Shown here piece by piece: positions 1 to 9,018 of a stretch of DNA of 64,000 nucleotides. The translations under genes were made by a program, and so were the position numbers. The notes beneath the pieces are model-generated. The model had not been told where the DNA came from. It ran no database searches and saw nothing but the letters and a program-made list of their open reading frames with translations. Origin of the DNA: Acetobacter farinalis (GTDB lineage: Bacteria > Pseudomonadota > Alphaproteobacteria > Acetobacterales > Acetobacteraceae). The stretch covers positions 124,001 through 188,000 of the forward strand of contig NZ_JAPIUX010000003.1 in NCBI RefSeq assembly GCF_026240015.1, written 5' to 3'. Each line of letters starts with the position of its first letter. Position 1 is the stretch's first letter.

Positions 1-517
1 CGATTTCAACCGGGGTCTGGCCCGCCACAATCGGCAGGGACGCCACATTGGCCTGCGTGGCAAGCTGGGCAAGCTGCAACTGCGCGGCCGGGCGCTGCGT
101 ATCGAGCGATGCCAGCAGCACCTTCTTCCGCTCACGCGTGGAAAGGCGCAGGGCGATCTTGCCGGATGTGGTGGTTTTACCCGACCCCTGCAAACCCACC
201 ATCAGGATGGGCACAGGCGGCACGGCGTTCAGAGTGATCGGAACAGCGCCTGCGCCGCCCAGGGCATCAATCAGGGCATCGTTAACAATTTTCGCAACGG
301 CCTGACCGGGGGAAATGCTTTCCAGCACTTCCGCACCCACGGCGCGTTCCTTGACCTTGTTTACGAAGTCCTTGACCACAGGCAGCGCGACGTCTGCATC
401 CAGCATTGCCAGACGGACTTCGCGCATTGCCTCCATCACGTCGGCTTCAGAGAGCGCGCCACGTTTGGCGAGCCCATCAAAAACCCCGGAAAGCCTGCCT
501 GAGAGAGCCTCGAACAC
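1..517 (-). CDS. ffh: Signal recognition particle GTPase Ffh, N-terminal part (runs off the window)
   Basis: Only the first 172 codons are present; the gene continues past base 1. Ffh binds 4.5S RNA and signal sequences in the cytoplasm and targets nascent inner-membrane proteins to FtsY and the translocon. The N-terminal helical domain covers about residues 1-90. The P-loop GLQGSGKTT lies at about residues 108-116, and DTQRPAAQLQL, a family signature of the G domain, follows at about 139-149. I take the GTG at 515-517 as the start because the protein then begins MFEALSGRL, the usual Ffh N-terminus; the ribosome-binding site is weak. Identity is secure; the exact start is less so. Confidence 0.95.
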   Translation of the reverse strand, partial: MFEALSGRLSGVFDGLAKRGALSEADVMEAMREVRLAMLDADVALPVVKDFVNKVKERAVGAEVLESISPGQAVAKIVNDALIDALGGAGAVPITLNAVPPVPILMVGLQGSGKTTTSGKIALRLSTRERKKVLLASLDTQRPAAQLQLAQLATQANVASLPIVAGQTPVEI

Positions 518-556
518 CTGCGTAATACCCCAAAAGGAGACGCGCCACTGCGCGAA

Positions 557-611
557 CACTCGCGGAGTGGCGGTCCTGATTTGTGAGAGGGAGTTACGAC
601 CCCACTCTCAC
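557..611. terminator. Two hairpins between ffh and the Spy-like gene
   Basis: CACTC/GAGTG (557-561 with 565-569) forms a short hairpin. GTGAGAG/CTCTCAC (583-589 with 605-611) forms a second, perfect 7-bp stem. They lie just downstream of the minus-strand Spy-like gene and upstream of ffh. There is no T-tract, so they could end the Spy-like transcript weakly or act in the ffh leader. Function is inferred from position only. Confidence 0.3.
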
Positions 612-633
612 CGAGTCAAGAAACTTCTGTGTT

Positions 634-1185
634 TTACTTTTCGGGCGGCGGGGGCGGAGCCGGGTGTTCCGCTTCGCGCAGTTGCTCCCTCAGATCATGA
701 ATCTTGGTCTGGCGCGCCTTGACCTGCGCAAGCTGGTCGGGTGTCAGAACATCATGAATGCGGGAGGCCACATCGATATGCCGCGCTTCCGCCTGCGCAC
801 GCAGTGTTGCCGCCTGCTGCTGGAGAGTCGCGATCTTGTCTTTATCAACAGGGCCGGGAGACGTCAGGATATCCTGAATCTGCTGGTGAATTTTCTCGAA
901 GTCTCCCCGCGTATCATCAGCCCGATCCTGCTCATGCGCCGTGCGCAGGATGGCATCAATATCCTTGCGCTGCTGCTTGGTCAGGTCCAGCCCTTCCAGC
1001 ATGCTCATGCCACCACCGTGGCCATGGCCGCCGTAAACGCCAAACCCACCCGCCATGCAGGCACCGGGGCCACCCGGAGGAGGCGGCGGCGGAGGGGGGA
1101 AGCCGGGATGTGCGTGGGCAGACAGCGCTGCTGTGGACAGACCAACCACCGCTGCTGCGGCAAGGAAACCATTCCTGTAGTTCAT
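634..1185 (-). CDS. Spy/CpxP-family (LTXXQ) periplasmic protein
   Basis: A 183-residue protein with a cleavable signal peptide (MNYRNGFLAAAAVV, cleavage near ALSAHA). A proline- and glycine-rich stretch follows, then helices carrying the family LTxxQ signatures LTKQQ and LTPDQ. Spy/CpxP relatives are cage-shaped periplasmic chaperones or metal-stress sensors. The His-, Gly- and Pro-rich segment near residues 25-60 (YGGHGHGGGMS) might bind metal, which is inference. The start at 1185 is chosen because AGGAG lies 12 bases upstream and the signal peptide begins there; a longer reading frame extends upstream without such support. The C-terminus ends in a second proline run. The substrate is unknown. 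Confidence 0.75.
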   Translation of the reverse strand: MNYRNGFLAAAAVVGLSTAALSAHAHPGFPPPPPPPPGGPGACMAGGFGVYGGHGHGGGMSMLEGLDLTKQQRKDIDAILRTAHEQDRADDTRGDFEKIHQQIQDILTSPGPVDKDKIATLQQQAATLRAQAEARHIDVASRIHDVLTPDQLAQVKARQTKIHDLREQLREAEHPAPPPPPEK

Positions 1186-1282
1186 GGACTTTTTCAACTC
1201 CTGAAAAATTCTGTAGCGGACCCGCCTCTGGCGCACTTTCCAGGGCTCAGGCGGCGCGGCCCGTGCAGAGGAGACTGCTGCA

Positions 1283-1453
1283 TCAGCTCATCGAATAGAT
1301 GATAGCAAAAACCGGGATCAGTCCGAGTAGAAACCATGATCCCATAGCGCACGTCGCAACAGCATGGGCAACCCTGCCCTGAATGCGCGGCCGTGCGCCG
1401 GAGCCTGACAGGGTCTGATGCCGAGGTTCTACACCTGTGGATTTATAGCGCAT
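1283..1453 (-). CDS. Possible 56-residue protein with one C-terminal membrane segment
   Basis: A short frame beginning MRYKSTG and ending in a hydrophobic stretch (SWFLLGLIPVFAIIY) that would span the membrane once. A clear Shine-Dalgarno sequence (GAGGAG, about 6 bases before the ATG at 1453) favours this start over an ATG five codons upstream. It lies on the same strand as the Spy-like gene, 97 bases before it, so the two could be co-transcribed. I recognise no family. The ribosome-binding site and the tail-type membrane segment are the only evidence that it is real. Confidence 0.45.
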   Translation of the reverse strand: MRYKSTGVEPRHQTLSGSGARPRIQGRVAHAVATCAMGSWFLLGLIPVFAIIYSMS

Positions 1454-1645
1454 TCGCGTTCTCCTCATCCGGTGACATGACCTTCATTTCAGGCTGAGAG
1501 AACGCTCACGTTCATCAGTCTGCAAGATCCTGTGTGGAGGGAGACCCAGGCAAATTCATGGCATGGGCATGTCCATCACCACACAAAATTCGCGCCCCAA
1601 GGCTATGCGGATATTAGAGCGCGGGGCGGCAAGGCCCGCACAGGC

Positions 1646-2398
1646 TTACTGCGCGCGCAGAAGCTCCAGAAAACGGGCGGCATCCGTCACATCACGCAGC
1701 AGGGTGGCAATCCGGTCTGTCACGGCCGTATCTTCCCCCCAGATAGCCATCTGCTCGCACTCATCCACTGTCGCGCAGGCCACCAGAGCATCCGGGCTGG
1801 CGTTTCCTTTCAGCAGGGCAAGCCCCAGATACAGGCTGCCCAGAGCAGGCACAGCCACACCCAGCACCGCAAGTTCCGCATCAGAACAGGACTCCAGCAC
1901 CGTCCGCAGCGTCTGCATGGTGGCCTCCGGCTGGGTGATGGGCATCACCCCTTCCGTTGTCCGCAGCGCCATGCCGAACGTGGCTTCACACCAGTCCACC
2001 CACGGCCCCCACAGCTCACGCTGGCGGCGCGCCAGCCTGGACTGCCCTGCCTCGCGGTAACACAGCAGGTCGCTCCCCGCATACGCCAGCAGGCTTTCCA
2101 CAACGCCCGCGCGAGCCGCGGGAACACGCTCCAGCATGGAACCGGCTATTCTGGTCAGCGGCAGATCTTCCGGGCTGAAATACCCGCCCACAGTCAGGCC
2201 AGCCGCCTGCCATTCCGCCGCCAGCGCATCCGCCAGCGCGCGGGAGGGCACACACAGCATGGTACGCTCAGGCAGCCTGACCGGCCTGCCATCAAGCTGG
2301 ACGGCAAAGCCCCCCAGCTCAGGCACCACACTGGCCTGCTTCCAGAACCGCTTGCGGGCACCCGCCGTAGCAGGTGCTTTTTTCTCCGCATCACTCAT
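1646..2398 (-). CDS. ATP12-family F1-ATPase assembly chaperone
   Basis: A 250-residue protein that fits the ATP12 family of alphaproteobacteria and mitochondria, which holds the F1 alpha subunit before it joins the ATP synthase hexamer. Family-like stretches include KRFWKQASV near the N-terminus, the segment around LDGRPVRLP, and the C-terminal part with GSLYLGLALL. Length is typical. Its ATG overlaps the stop codon of the AsmA-like gene upstream (ATGA), so the two are translationally coupled, and RluC and RarA genes precede them on the same strand. Cytoplasmic; no signal peptide. Confidence 0.88.
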   Translation of the reverse strand: MSDAEKKAPATAGARKRFWKQASVVPELGGFAVQLDGRPVRLPERTMLCVPSRALADALAAEWQAAGLTVGGYFSPEDLPLTRIAGSMLERVPAARAGVVESLLAYAGSDLLCYREAGQSRLARRQRELWGPWVDWCEATFGMALRTTEGVMPITQPEATMQTLRTVLESCSDAELAVLGVAVPALGSLYLGLALLKGNASPDALVACATVDECEQMAIWGEDTAVTDRIATLLRDVTDAARFLELLRAQ

Positions 2399-4575
2399 TT
2401 GAACAGCCCAAGCCCCCGCAGCATGTTCATCACCTTACCTTCCTTCCCGGCCTTGGGGGCGGACGGCGCGGGGCCGCTCCCGCCTTCCCGCGCGGCGGAA
2501 AGCAGCGTGGGGCAGTTATCATTCCCGCCGTCATCCCCGCCGATATTAATGCCGTATCGGCCGCCGTAAGACGGCTCCATTTTCGGCACCGGGGCCGCGA
2601 ATGTGCCTGTCACCCGCAGGTCGGACGCCGCAGAGGTTCCGCCCAGCAGGATGCGCGGGGAGAGATGCAGGTCCAGCGCCTGCGTCCCCAGTGTGACCGT
2701 GCCGTGCCCGTGCAGGGAAAGGAACGGGGTTTCCATGGCCAGCAGATCAATCCGCGCCATACCATCCCCAAGCTGCATATGGGTGCCGAAGCAGCGCACG
2801 GGCATGGAGCCCTTCAGCGGAATATCCGGCCCCAGCAAGGACCGCAGCGCCGGGCCGCCAATGCTGCCATCCACCACAGACGCGCCGACATGCCCGGCCA
2901 GCGCGCCCCGCCGGGCCGCCGCATCATCCCCCTGCGTGCTGACAGCGCCCACAAGCATCAGCGCCCCCTGCATGAGGGACGGCGCGCCCATCCAGCCCTG
3001 CACCGCCGCAACCGGCAGAACCACAGGATGCGCGGCAAGCTCGTAAGCCGGCACACTACCGGAGACATCATAAACAAAGCGGGCGGACTGGGTGACACCA
3101 GAGCCTTCCGCCTGCACCGGGTCCGCCACCAGTCGGCCACCCTGCACGGCCACATGGCTGCTCACCTGTGACCATGAGAGGCCGTTCCACACCACATGCG
3201 GCGTCTGCACGCTGGCGGTCAGGGTCAGGCCGCGCACCACATCCGGGGCATCATGCTTTTTCAGCAGCGCCAGAGTCGTGCCTGTTTCCACATGCCCGTC
3301 CACCTTCAGGCTGTCCGCCGTGGGGAATGTCCCGCCCGGCGCAAGCTGGTCCAGCACACCATGCACGTCCACGGAGGAATGGCCGCCCCCCAGTGTTCCG
3401 GTCAGTTTCAGGCTGGACGCGCCTTCCGCCAGAGTCAGATCAACCGGTGTTTCGGCTGTTTGCGGGTCCAGCGCCAGAGCCGTCATCTGCGCCAGCGTGC
3501 CAAGCGTGCCGTGCACCCCGAGCGCCTGCGTGCCCAACTGCCCCTCAGCCTGCACGGTCAGGGCGTCTTCCGGTCTGCCCGCATCCAGCATGGCCCGACT
3601 CAGCGTGCTGCCAGCCACAAAGCGCCCCAGGTCCACCGGCCCCGTATGCACATGCAGGCCCTGCACAACAGGCTGCGCGCCCGAGCCTGCAATCTGCGCA
3701 TCCACCGAAATATTCTGCCCGTCCGGCAGGTCTGCCCGCGGGAAGAACGGCTCCAGATCCCGCAACTGGCCCAGAGACCCTCCGAGTTGCAGCGCGTAAA
3801 GCCGTGCGCCATCCGGGTCCGTCACCTTGCCATCCAGATGCGCAAGCCCGGCCGGATGCCCGGCAACGCTCAGGGCCAGCCTGACCTGCACCGGAAAGTC
3901 CTTGGCGCGGAGCGGCAGAAGGCGGCCTGTCTGGCCTGTCAGAACAAACTGGCCCTTCCCTTTCTCGCCCTGCACATCAAAGGACGGAGCCTCACCATCC
4001 AGATCCTTCGCGCGAATAGACCCGAAGCCGACCTGCCCGGTTCTGTGCCGAAGCTGGTCATCCCACCGCACATCCGCCTTGGTGATGCTGACGTTGGAGA
4101 CCCCGATATCCCAATGCATCCGGCCGGAAGACGGTGCGCTCCCTCCGGTATCCGGGCGGGCGGGCGGCGTGAAAAGCCAGTCGGCCCGTCCGTCAGGCAG
4201 ACGCCGGACAAAGACATGAGGCTGAATAAGACTGACATCACTGAACACAATGCGGTGCTGGAACAGCGGCAGCAGCCGAAGGCGGGCGCGCACTTCCGCT
4301 GCATCCAGCATGCTCGGCGCGGCCTGCCCGTCTTGCGTGGCATCCGCCGCCGCAACGCCGGAGAGATGCACACCACGCGCCCCCACCCACGGGAACGGCA
4401 GGAGCCACACATGCAGATGGTCAATGGTCAGATGGCGGCCTGTCTGCGCTTCCACAGCATCCACCAGCCGCACCCGCAGCCAGTCTGCATCCTGCATGGC
4501 GGAGACAACACTGCCCCCGCCCACCAGCAGCACAGCCGCTCCGGCCACCAGACCGATTTTCCATTTCAACCGCAT
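2395..4575 (-). CDS. AsmA-family envelope protein
   Basis: A 726-residue protein with an N-terminal signal anchor (about residues 6-26, IGLVAGAAVLLVGGGSVVS) followed by a long periplasmic region rich in beta structure. The opening (LVDAVEAQTGRHLTIDHL) and the C-terminal LLGGTSAASDLRVTGTF region are typical of AsmA-like proteins. These belong to the repeating-beta-groove group, thought to move or control phospholipids between the membranes. A good ribosome-binding site (AGGAAGGA) precedes the ATG at 4575. It overlaps the ATP12 gene by four bases. The C-terminus is glycine/asparagine-rich, then basic. The precise role is unknown. Confidence 0.8.
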   Translation of the reverse strand: MRLKWKIGLVAGAAVLLVGGGSVVSAMQDADWLRVRLVDAVEAQTGRHLTIDHLHVWLLPFPWVGARGVHLSGVAAADATQDGQAAPSMLDAAEVRARLRLLPLFQHRIVFSDVSLIQPHVFVRRLPDGRADWLFTPPARPDTGGSAPSSGRMHWDIGVSNVSITKADVRWDDQLRHRTGQVGFGSIRAKDLDGEAPSFDVQGEKGKGQFVLTGQTGRLLPLRAKDFPVQVRLALSVAGHPAGLAHLDGKVTDPDGARLYALQLGGSLGQLRDLEPFFPRADLPDGQNISVDAQIAGSGAQPVVQGLHVHTGPVDLGRFVAGSTLSRAMLDAGRPEDALTVQAEGQLGTQALGVHGTLGTLAQMTALALDPQTAETPVDLTLAEGASSLKLTGTLGGGHSSVDVHGVLDQLAPGGTFPTADSLKVDGHVETGTTLALLKKHDAPDVVRGLTLTASVQTPHVVWNGLSWSQVSSHVAVQGGRLVADPVQAEGSGVTQSARFVYDVSGSVPAYELAAHPVVLPVAAVQGWMGAPSLMQGALMLVGAVSTQGDDAAARRGALAGHVGASVVDGSIGGPALRSLLGPDIPLKGSMPVRCFGTHMQLGDGMARIDLLAMETPFLSLHGHGTVTLGTQALDLHLSPRILLGGTSAASDLRVTGTFAAPVPKMEPSYGGRYGINIGGDDGGNDNCPTLLSAAREGGSGPAPSAPKAGKEGKVMNMLRGLGLFK

Positions 4576-4607
4576 TGGCTTTCCTTCCTGCGCTCCAGAC
4601 GTCGCTC

Positions 4608-5591
4608 TTATCCGCCGCGACGAGACGGTTTGGGCGTAGCCCCCGGCGTGAAGCCCAAGGAGCGGAAGGTTTCACGCATGTGCGGCGGAAGTTCGGCGCT
4701 GACTGTCAGCCGCCCGCCTGCCGGATGCGGCATATCCAGTTCACGGGCATGCAGGTGCAGCATGTCCGTAAAGCCTTCGACGTGCGCCGTGGCCCCACCA
4801 TATTTCGGATCCCCCAGAATGGGGGTGCCCAGAGATTCACAATGCACGCGCAACTGGTGCGTCCGCCCCGTGAGCGGGGAAAGCGCCAGCCAGGAGAATT
4901 TCCGGGCGGCGGAATCCACAACATCATAGGTTGTGCGGGCATATTGGCCGTCCGGGTCTTTCCGGTCCGCCGCCACCATAATGGCATTGGCCCCCACGCC
5001 AAGGCGCGCAAGGGGCTGATCAATCTCGCCGGACAGCGGGTCAGGCCGACCGACCACCACCGCCCAGTAGGTTTTCTTGACCTCCCGCCCCCGGAAGGCC
5101 TCCGCCAGCTTGGCGGCCACCCCCGGTGTCCGGGCCAGCAGCAGCAGGCCGGAGGTATCCCGGTCAATCCGGTGCACCAGACGCGGGCGCGGGTCATCCG
5201 CTTCGGCCCGCAGGCCATCCAGCATCATGTCCACATGTTTGGTAATACCGGGGCCGCCCTGCACCGGCAGGCCAGCAGGCTTGTTCAGCACAATCAGGTG
5301 CTTGTCCTGATACAGCACCATCCCCTGAATTTCACGCACCAGCCGCTCATCCAGCGGGCGCGGGGCGTCCTTTGCCGGACGGGCCGCCATGGGGATGGGG
5401 GGCACCCGCACGGACTGGCCCGGCTGAAGGCGCGTGGACGCTTCAACCCGCTTGCCATCCACCCGGATCTGGCCCGTACGGCACAGTTTCTGCAGCCCAC
5501 CCTGCGTCAGATGCGGGTAATGGCGACGAAAATAGCGATCAAGGCGAATATCCGCCTCGTCCTCGCTGACAGTCAGAATCACAACACTCAT
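4608..5591 (-). CDS. rluC: RluC-type 23S rRNA pseudouridine synthase
   Basis: A 327-residue RluA/RluC-family enzyme that isomerises uridines in large-subunit rRNA. An N-terminal S4 RNA-binding domain (RLDRYFRRHYP to RVEASTRLQPG) precedes the catalytic domain. The catalytic motif HRIDRDTSGLLLLA carries the essential aspartate, and LTGRTHQLRVH marks the second conserved block. The start at 5591 (MSVVILTV) gives the usual family N-terminus and begins 11 bases after the rarA stop; a longer frame would overlap rarA. The tail is basic (KPSRRGG). Assignment to RluC rather than RluD rests on overall resemblance. Confidence 0.88.
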   Translation of the reverse strand: MSVVILTVSEDEADIRLDRYFRRHYPHLTQGGLQKLCRTGQIRVDGKRVEASTRLQPGQSVRVPPIPMAARPAKDAPRPLDERLVREIQGMVLYQDKHLIVLNKPAGLPVQGGPGITKHVDMMLDGLRAEADDPRPRLVHRIDRDTSGLLLLARTPGVAAKLAEAFRGREVKKTYWAVVVGRPDPLSGEIDQPLARLGVGANAIMVAADRKDPDGQYARTTYDVVDSAARKFSWLALSPLTGRTHQLRVHCESLGTPILGDPKYGGATAHVEGFTDMLHLHARELDMPHPAGGRLTVSAELPPHMRETFRSLGFTPGATPKPSRRGG

Positions 5592-5601
5592 GCGACGATA
5601 T

Positions 5602-6981
5602 TCACGACTGACGCCGATCCCGCAAGCGGGCCCATGTTTCCAGACGGTGCCGGATCTCCCGTTCAAAGCCCCGTCCGCTCGGATTATAGAAGGTCTGGCG
5701 CGTCATCCCGTCCGGAAAATAATTCTGCCCGGAGAAGCCTTCCTCGGCATCATGATCATACTGATAGCCCTTTCCATACCCGATATCCCGCATCAGAGAG
5801 GTCGGGGCATTCAGAATATGGGCAGGTGGCATCAGGCTGCCGGTGGCCTTCGCGGCCCTGCGCGCCGCGCCATAGGCTTTATAAACCCCGTTGGATTTCG
5901 GCGCTGTGGCCAGATGCACCACAAGCTGGGCCAGAGCCAGCTCCCCTTCGGGTGAGCCAAGGCGCTCGTACGTCTCCCACGCCGCTATCGCCAGCGGCAG
6001 GGCGTGTGGATCCGCCATTCCGACATCTTCCGCCGCGAAACGGGTCATGCGCCGGGCCAGATAGCGCGGGTCTTCCCCGCCTTCCAGCATCCGGGCAAAC
6101 CAGTACAGGGCCGCATCCGGGTCTGACCCGCGCATAGATTTATGCAGGGCGGAAATCAGGTTGTAATGCTCTTCGCGGTCCCGGTCATACAGCACGGCGC
6201 GTTTGGCCAGCAGGCGGGCCAGTGCCTGGGCATCCAGCGGTGCATCCGTTTTCAGGCTGAGAAGCTGCTCCACCATGTTCAGCAGATAGCGGCCATCTCC
6301 ATCCGCCATGGCGCGCAGGGTGGCGCGTGCGTCTTCTGTCAGCGGCAGGGTGCGTCCGGTTTCTTCCTCGGCCCGGGCCAGAAGGGCTTCTTCCGCCGGG
6401 TCATCCAGCCGGTTCAGCACCATCACCTGACAGCGCGAGAGCAGGGCCGAATTCAGCGCGAAGGAGGGGTTTTCCGTCGTCGCCCCGACCAGAACAATCG
6501 TGCCATCTTCCACCACGGGCAGGAAACCATCCTGCTGCGCCCGGTTGAAGCGGTGGATTTCATCCACAAACAGCAGTGTTCCGCCACCTGCGTCTGCCTG
6601 CCTGCGGGCATTTTCAAAAGTTTTCTTCAGGTCCGCCACACCGGAAAAAACGGCGGAAAGCTGCACAAACCGCAGCCCGGCGGCCTGTGCCAGCAGCCGC
6701 GCGATGGTGGTTTTCCCCACACCGGGGCCACCCCAGAGAATCAGGCTGGCGAGAGACCCGCGCTCCAGCATGCGGGTCAGGGTGCCATCCGGCCCCAGCA
6801 GGTGGCCCTGCCCCACAACATCCTCCAGCCGGTCCGGCCGCAGGCGGTCTGCCAGCGGCTGGTTCGGCGCGGGCCGCCCTGTAGGGCTTGCGGGCGCCTC
6901 TCTCTCCGGCTGCGGAGCCTGATTACCAAAAAGATCAGCCCCCGGAGCCATGCCCGAAGATGGTGTGCGCCGTACCGCCAT
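5602..6981 (-). CDS. rarA: Replication-associated recombination AAA+ ATPase RarA (MgsA)
   Basis: A 459-residue clamp-loader-like ATPase that acts at stalled replication forks with SSB and RecA. Visible are the family start LADRLRPDRLEDVVGQGHLL, Walker A GGPGVGKTT, Walker B LLFVDEIHRFN, sensor 1 GATTENPSF and the C-terminal MgsA region (YLARRMTRFAAEDVGMAD). It ends with the usual YFPDGM segment. The ATG at 6981 is chosen for its upstream AGGA; an ATG ten codons later is also possible. The N-terminus is a proline-rich extension of about 40 residues before the conserved core. Confidence 0.93.
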   Translation of the reverse strand: MAVRRTPSSGMAPGADLFGNQAPQPEREAPASPTGRPAPNQPLADRLRPDRLEDVVGQGHLLGPDGTLTRMLERGSLASLILWGGPGVGKTTIARLLAQAAGLRFVQLSAVFSGVADLKKTFENARRQADAGGGTLLFVDEIHRFNRAQQDGFLPVVEDGTIVLVGATTENPSFALNSALLSRCQVMVLNRLDDPAEEALLARAEEETGRTLPLTEDARATLRAMADGDGRYLLNMVEQLLSLKTDAPLDAQALARLLAKRAVLYDRDREEHYNLISALHKSMRGSDPDAALYWFARMLEGGEDPRYLARRMTRFAAEDVGMADPHALPLAIAAWETYERLGSPEGELALAQLVVHLATAPKSNGVYKAYGAARRAAKATGSLMPPAHILNAPTSLMRDIGYGKGYQYDHDAEEGFSGQNYFPDGMTRQTFYNPSGRGFEREIRHRLETWARLRDRRQS

Positions 6982-7136
6982 TACTGCCTGTCCTGAAGAA
7001 AGACTCGCCCTGATATCAGGCTGCCTTGCCTGCTGTTCCACCCCTGAAGCCGGAAAAACCCTGAAAGAAAGCCCTGCACCCTGCCCCACCCTGTGCCTGA
7101 TTCCGGGTCCAATTCAGGGCCCGGCTCTGCGCCACG

Positions 7137-7916
7137 TTAGTCCGGCTGTGCGGGCAGCGTGAAGGTTCCGGGCGGAATGGCAACCCCGCTATGGATATCA
7201 AACAGCGTCACGCGGGTTTCGCGCCCCTGTGAATCCACTACGCTCCAGGAGCGCAGGGCCACCGGGTTATCATAAAACACCAGTGTCAGGCTGCCATCAC
7301 CGGGGGAGGACGTGCGCACGAGCGTGACCTGCACCAGTCCGCCTTCATGCTGAAAGCCCGTAATGGTGACATCATTGGCCAGACTGACATGCTGCCGCAG
7401 CAGCAGCCCGAGCGGCGTGCGCTCCATGGGGATGACGGTTGTCTGGTCAAGCTGGTTATCACGAAACACCACCTTACCCTGACTGGCGACCAGCAGGAGC
7501 GGCGTTGGCGGATCATACGCCAGCCGCATCTGGCCGGGGCGCTGCATCCAGACCACGCCGGAGGCACGTTTTCCCTCCGCATCCAGCTGCTGCATATGTG
7601 CCTGAAATGTGCTGACGCTGTTGAGCGCCTTTTCAATCTTCCCGAGCCAGACTTTATCGGCAGCGGAGAGTGTGATGCCCTGTGGCGCTTCCGCCGGAGC
7701 CGGAGCGGCGGCCTGCGGTGCGGCCTGCTCTGCCAGTGCCGGCGCTGCCAGAACGGATGCACCCCCCACCACGGCCAGAGAGGCAGCCCCAAGAGAAGCA
7801 AACCCCGGCGAGGCCGCCCGCAGGGCGTGCGCCAGACAGAGTGCGGAAAATTTGCCGGAACGTGATGTCATACGCGCTGTCATTCCCATTGGTGACCACA
7901 GGCCACCAGCAAACAT
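7137..7916 (-). CDS. LolA-family outer-membrane lipoprotein carrier
   Basis: A 259-residue exported protein with a long N-terminal region (signal peptide ending near LAAPALA) and a low-complexity Ala/Pro linker. The LolA-like domain follows (LNSVSTFQAHMQQ, GVVWMQRPGQMRLAYDPP, ending FDIHSGVAIPPGTFTL). LolA carries lipoproteins across the periplasm from LolCDE to LolB. Several in-frame ATGs lie within the first 16 codons (7916, 7889, 7883, 7871) and the start is unsettled; I give the outermost, which has AAGG upstream. It stands alone, 155 bases ahead of rarA, with no convincing terminator between. Confidence 0.78.
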   Translation of the reverse strand: MFAGGLWSPMGMTARMTSRSGKFSALCLAHALRAASPGFASLGAASLAVVGGASVLAAPALAEQAAPQAAAPAPAEAPQGITLSAADKVWLGKIEKALNSVSTFQAHMQQLDAEGKRASGVVWMQRPGQMRLAYDPPTPLLLVASQGKVVFRDNQLDQTTVIPMERTPLGLLLRQHVSLANDVTITGFQHEGGLVQVTLVRTSSPGDGSLTLVFYDNPVALRSWSVVDSQGRETRVTLFDIHSGVAIPPGTFTLPAQPD

Positions 7917-7986
7917 CTTGCCCGGGCCTTTAATTATGGCACGCTTATTATGGCACCTGCCGCAGCCGGATAACAGAGGCGTGCGC

Positions 7987-8943
7987 TCAGGAACTGCCGA
8001 TCAGCACACCTGCCAGAAAAACAAGAGCGCCCCCGAACACAATCTGCACAATGGCGGACCCGAACGGCGTGTCCTGATAGCGCCAGCGGATCCATGAAAT
8101 CAGGAACAGTTCCACCACCACCACCGCAATGGCCACGGCCATGGCCGCACTGAAAGACTGGATGAGGAACGGCAACGTATGCCCGATCCCGCCCGCCATG
8201 GTCATGGCGCCACACACCAGACCACGAATGAGCGGCTTGCCTCGGCCAGACAATGCGCCATCATCCGAAAGGGCTTCAGCAAAGCCCATGGAAATGCCTG
8301 CCCCCAGAGACGCCGCAAGCCCGACCAGAAAGGCGCTGTGCGGGTCATGCGTTGCTAGGGCTGCCGCAAAAACCGGAGCCAGTGTGGAAACCGAGCCATC
8401 CATCAGGCCAACCAGACCCGGCTGGACAATCTGCAACACAAAGCGCCGCCGGGCGTTTTCATCCTCATCGCCGCGCTTGTCGTCCGTCAGATGGCGGGAG
8501 GCGATGTCACTGGCTGTCCGGCCATGCTCATCCTCAGCGGTGGCAAGGTCGCCAAGCAGCTTGCGCGTTTCCGCATCATGCGTGCGCAGGGCGGCCTGCC
8601 GGTAGAACCGGGCGGCATCACGCTCCATATCTTCCGCATAGCGCCTGACGGCCTCAATCCCCTGCCCCTGAACCTGCCAGGCGGGCTTGCGCGACATGAA
8701 CCCGGCAATGTCCTGCCGGCGGATAAGCGGAATATGCTCACCAAAACGCCGGACATACACATCAATCAGATGCCGCCGATGTTCATCTTCCTCCCGCACC
8801 ATGTCCGCAAAAATTTTTGCGGTGTCGGGATAATTTTCCTGCAGGCTGTAGGAGAAATCAGCATAGATGCGTCCGTCCTCTTCCTCATTGGAAATGGCCA
8901 GAGCGAGAATTTCCTGTTCGGTCAGGGCGGTGAATTTACGCAT
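7987..8943 (-). CDS. mbfA: Membrane-bound ferritin / iron exporter MbfA
   Basis: A 318-residue fusion of a cytoplasmic ferritin-like diiron domain (about residues 1-160) to a VIT1/CCC1-type membrane transporter domain (about 170-318). Iron-ligand-type motifs SNEEEDGRIY, REEDEHRRHL, EDMERDA and AEDEHGR are visible. The membrane part carries GLVGLMDGSVSTLAPVFA and a glycine-rich region typical of CCC1. In Rhizobiales, MbfA exports iron and protects against iron and peroxide stress. A Fur-like dyad lies about 50 bases upstream, suggesting iron-responsive control. The RBS is GAGGGG close to the ATG. The family is clear; regulation is inferred. Confidence 0.9.
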   Translation of the reverse strand: MRKFTALTEQEILALAISNEEEDGRIYADFSYSLQENYPDTAKIFADMVREEDEHRRHLIDVYVRRFGEHIPLIRRQDIAGFMSRKPAWQVQGQGIEAVRRYAEDMERDAARFYRQAALRTHDAETRKLLGDLATAEDEHGRTASDIASRHLTDDKRGDEDENARRRFVLQIVQPGLVGLMDGSVSTLAPVFAAALATHDPHSAFLVGLAASLGAGISMGFAEALSDDGALSGRGKPLIRGLVCGAMTMAGGIGHTLPFLIQSFSAAMAVAIAVVVVELFLISWIRWRYQDTPFGSAIVQIVFGGALVFLAGVLIGSS

Positions 8944-8991
8944 CCGCCCCTCATATACAAATTCAGGATAAATCTCAATTCGTTCTTAAAT

Positions 8992-9010
8992 AATGCAAAT
9001 ATTTCGCATT
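8992..9010. promoter_or_regulatory. Fur-like 19-bp dyad upstream of mbfA
   Basis: AATGC-AAA-TAT-TTC-GCATT is a near-perfect palindrome centred at 9001. Outer arms AATGC/GCATT match exactly and one pair inside is mismatched. Its 7-1-7 layout (TGCAAAT-A-TTTCGCA) resembles Fur-type operators. It lies between mbfA (start 8943) and the end of ubiA (9019), so it most likely controls mbfA. The regulator is not identified. Confidence 0.5.
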
Positions 9011-9018
9011 TTCAGAGT

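Noticed and set aside
3196..4929. Long plus-strand open frame (577 codons) opposite the AsmA-like gene
   Set aside because: It is rich in Arg, His, Gln and Pro, as expected for the antisense of G+C-rich coding DNA, has no family motifs, and overlaps a well-supported gene with a good RBS.
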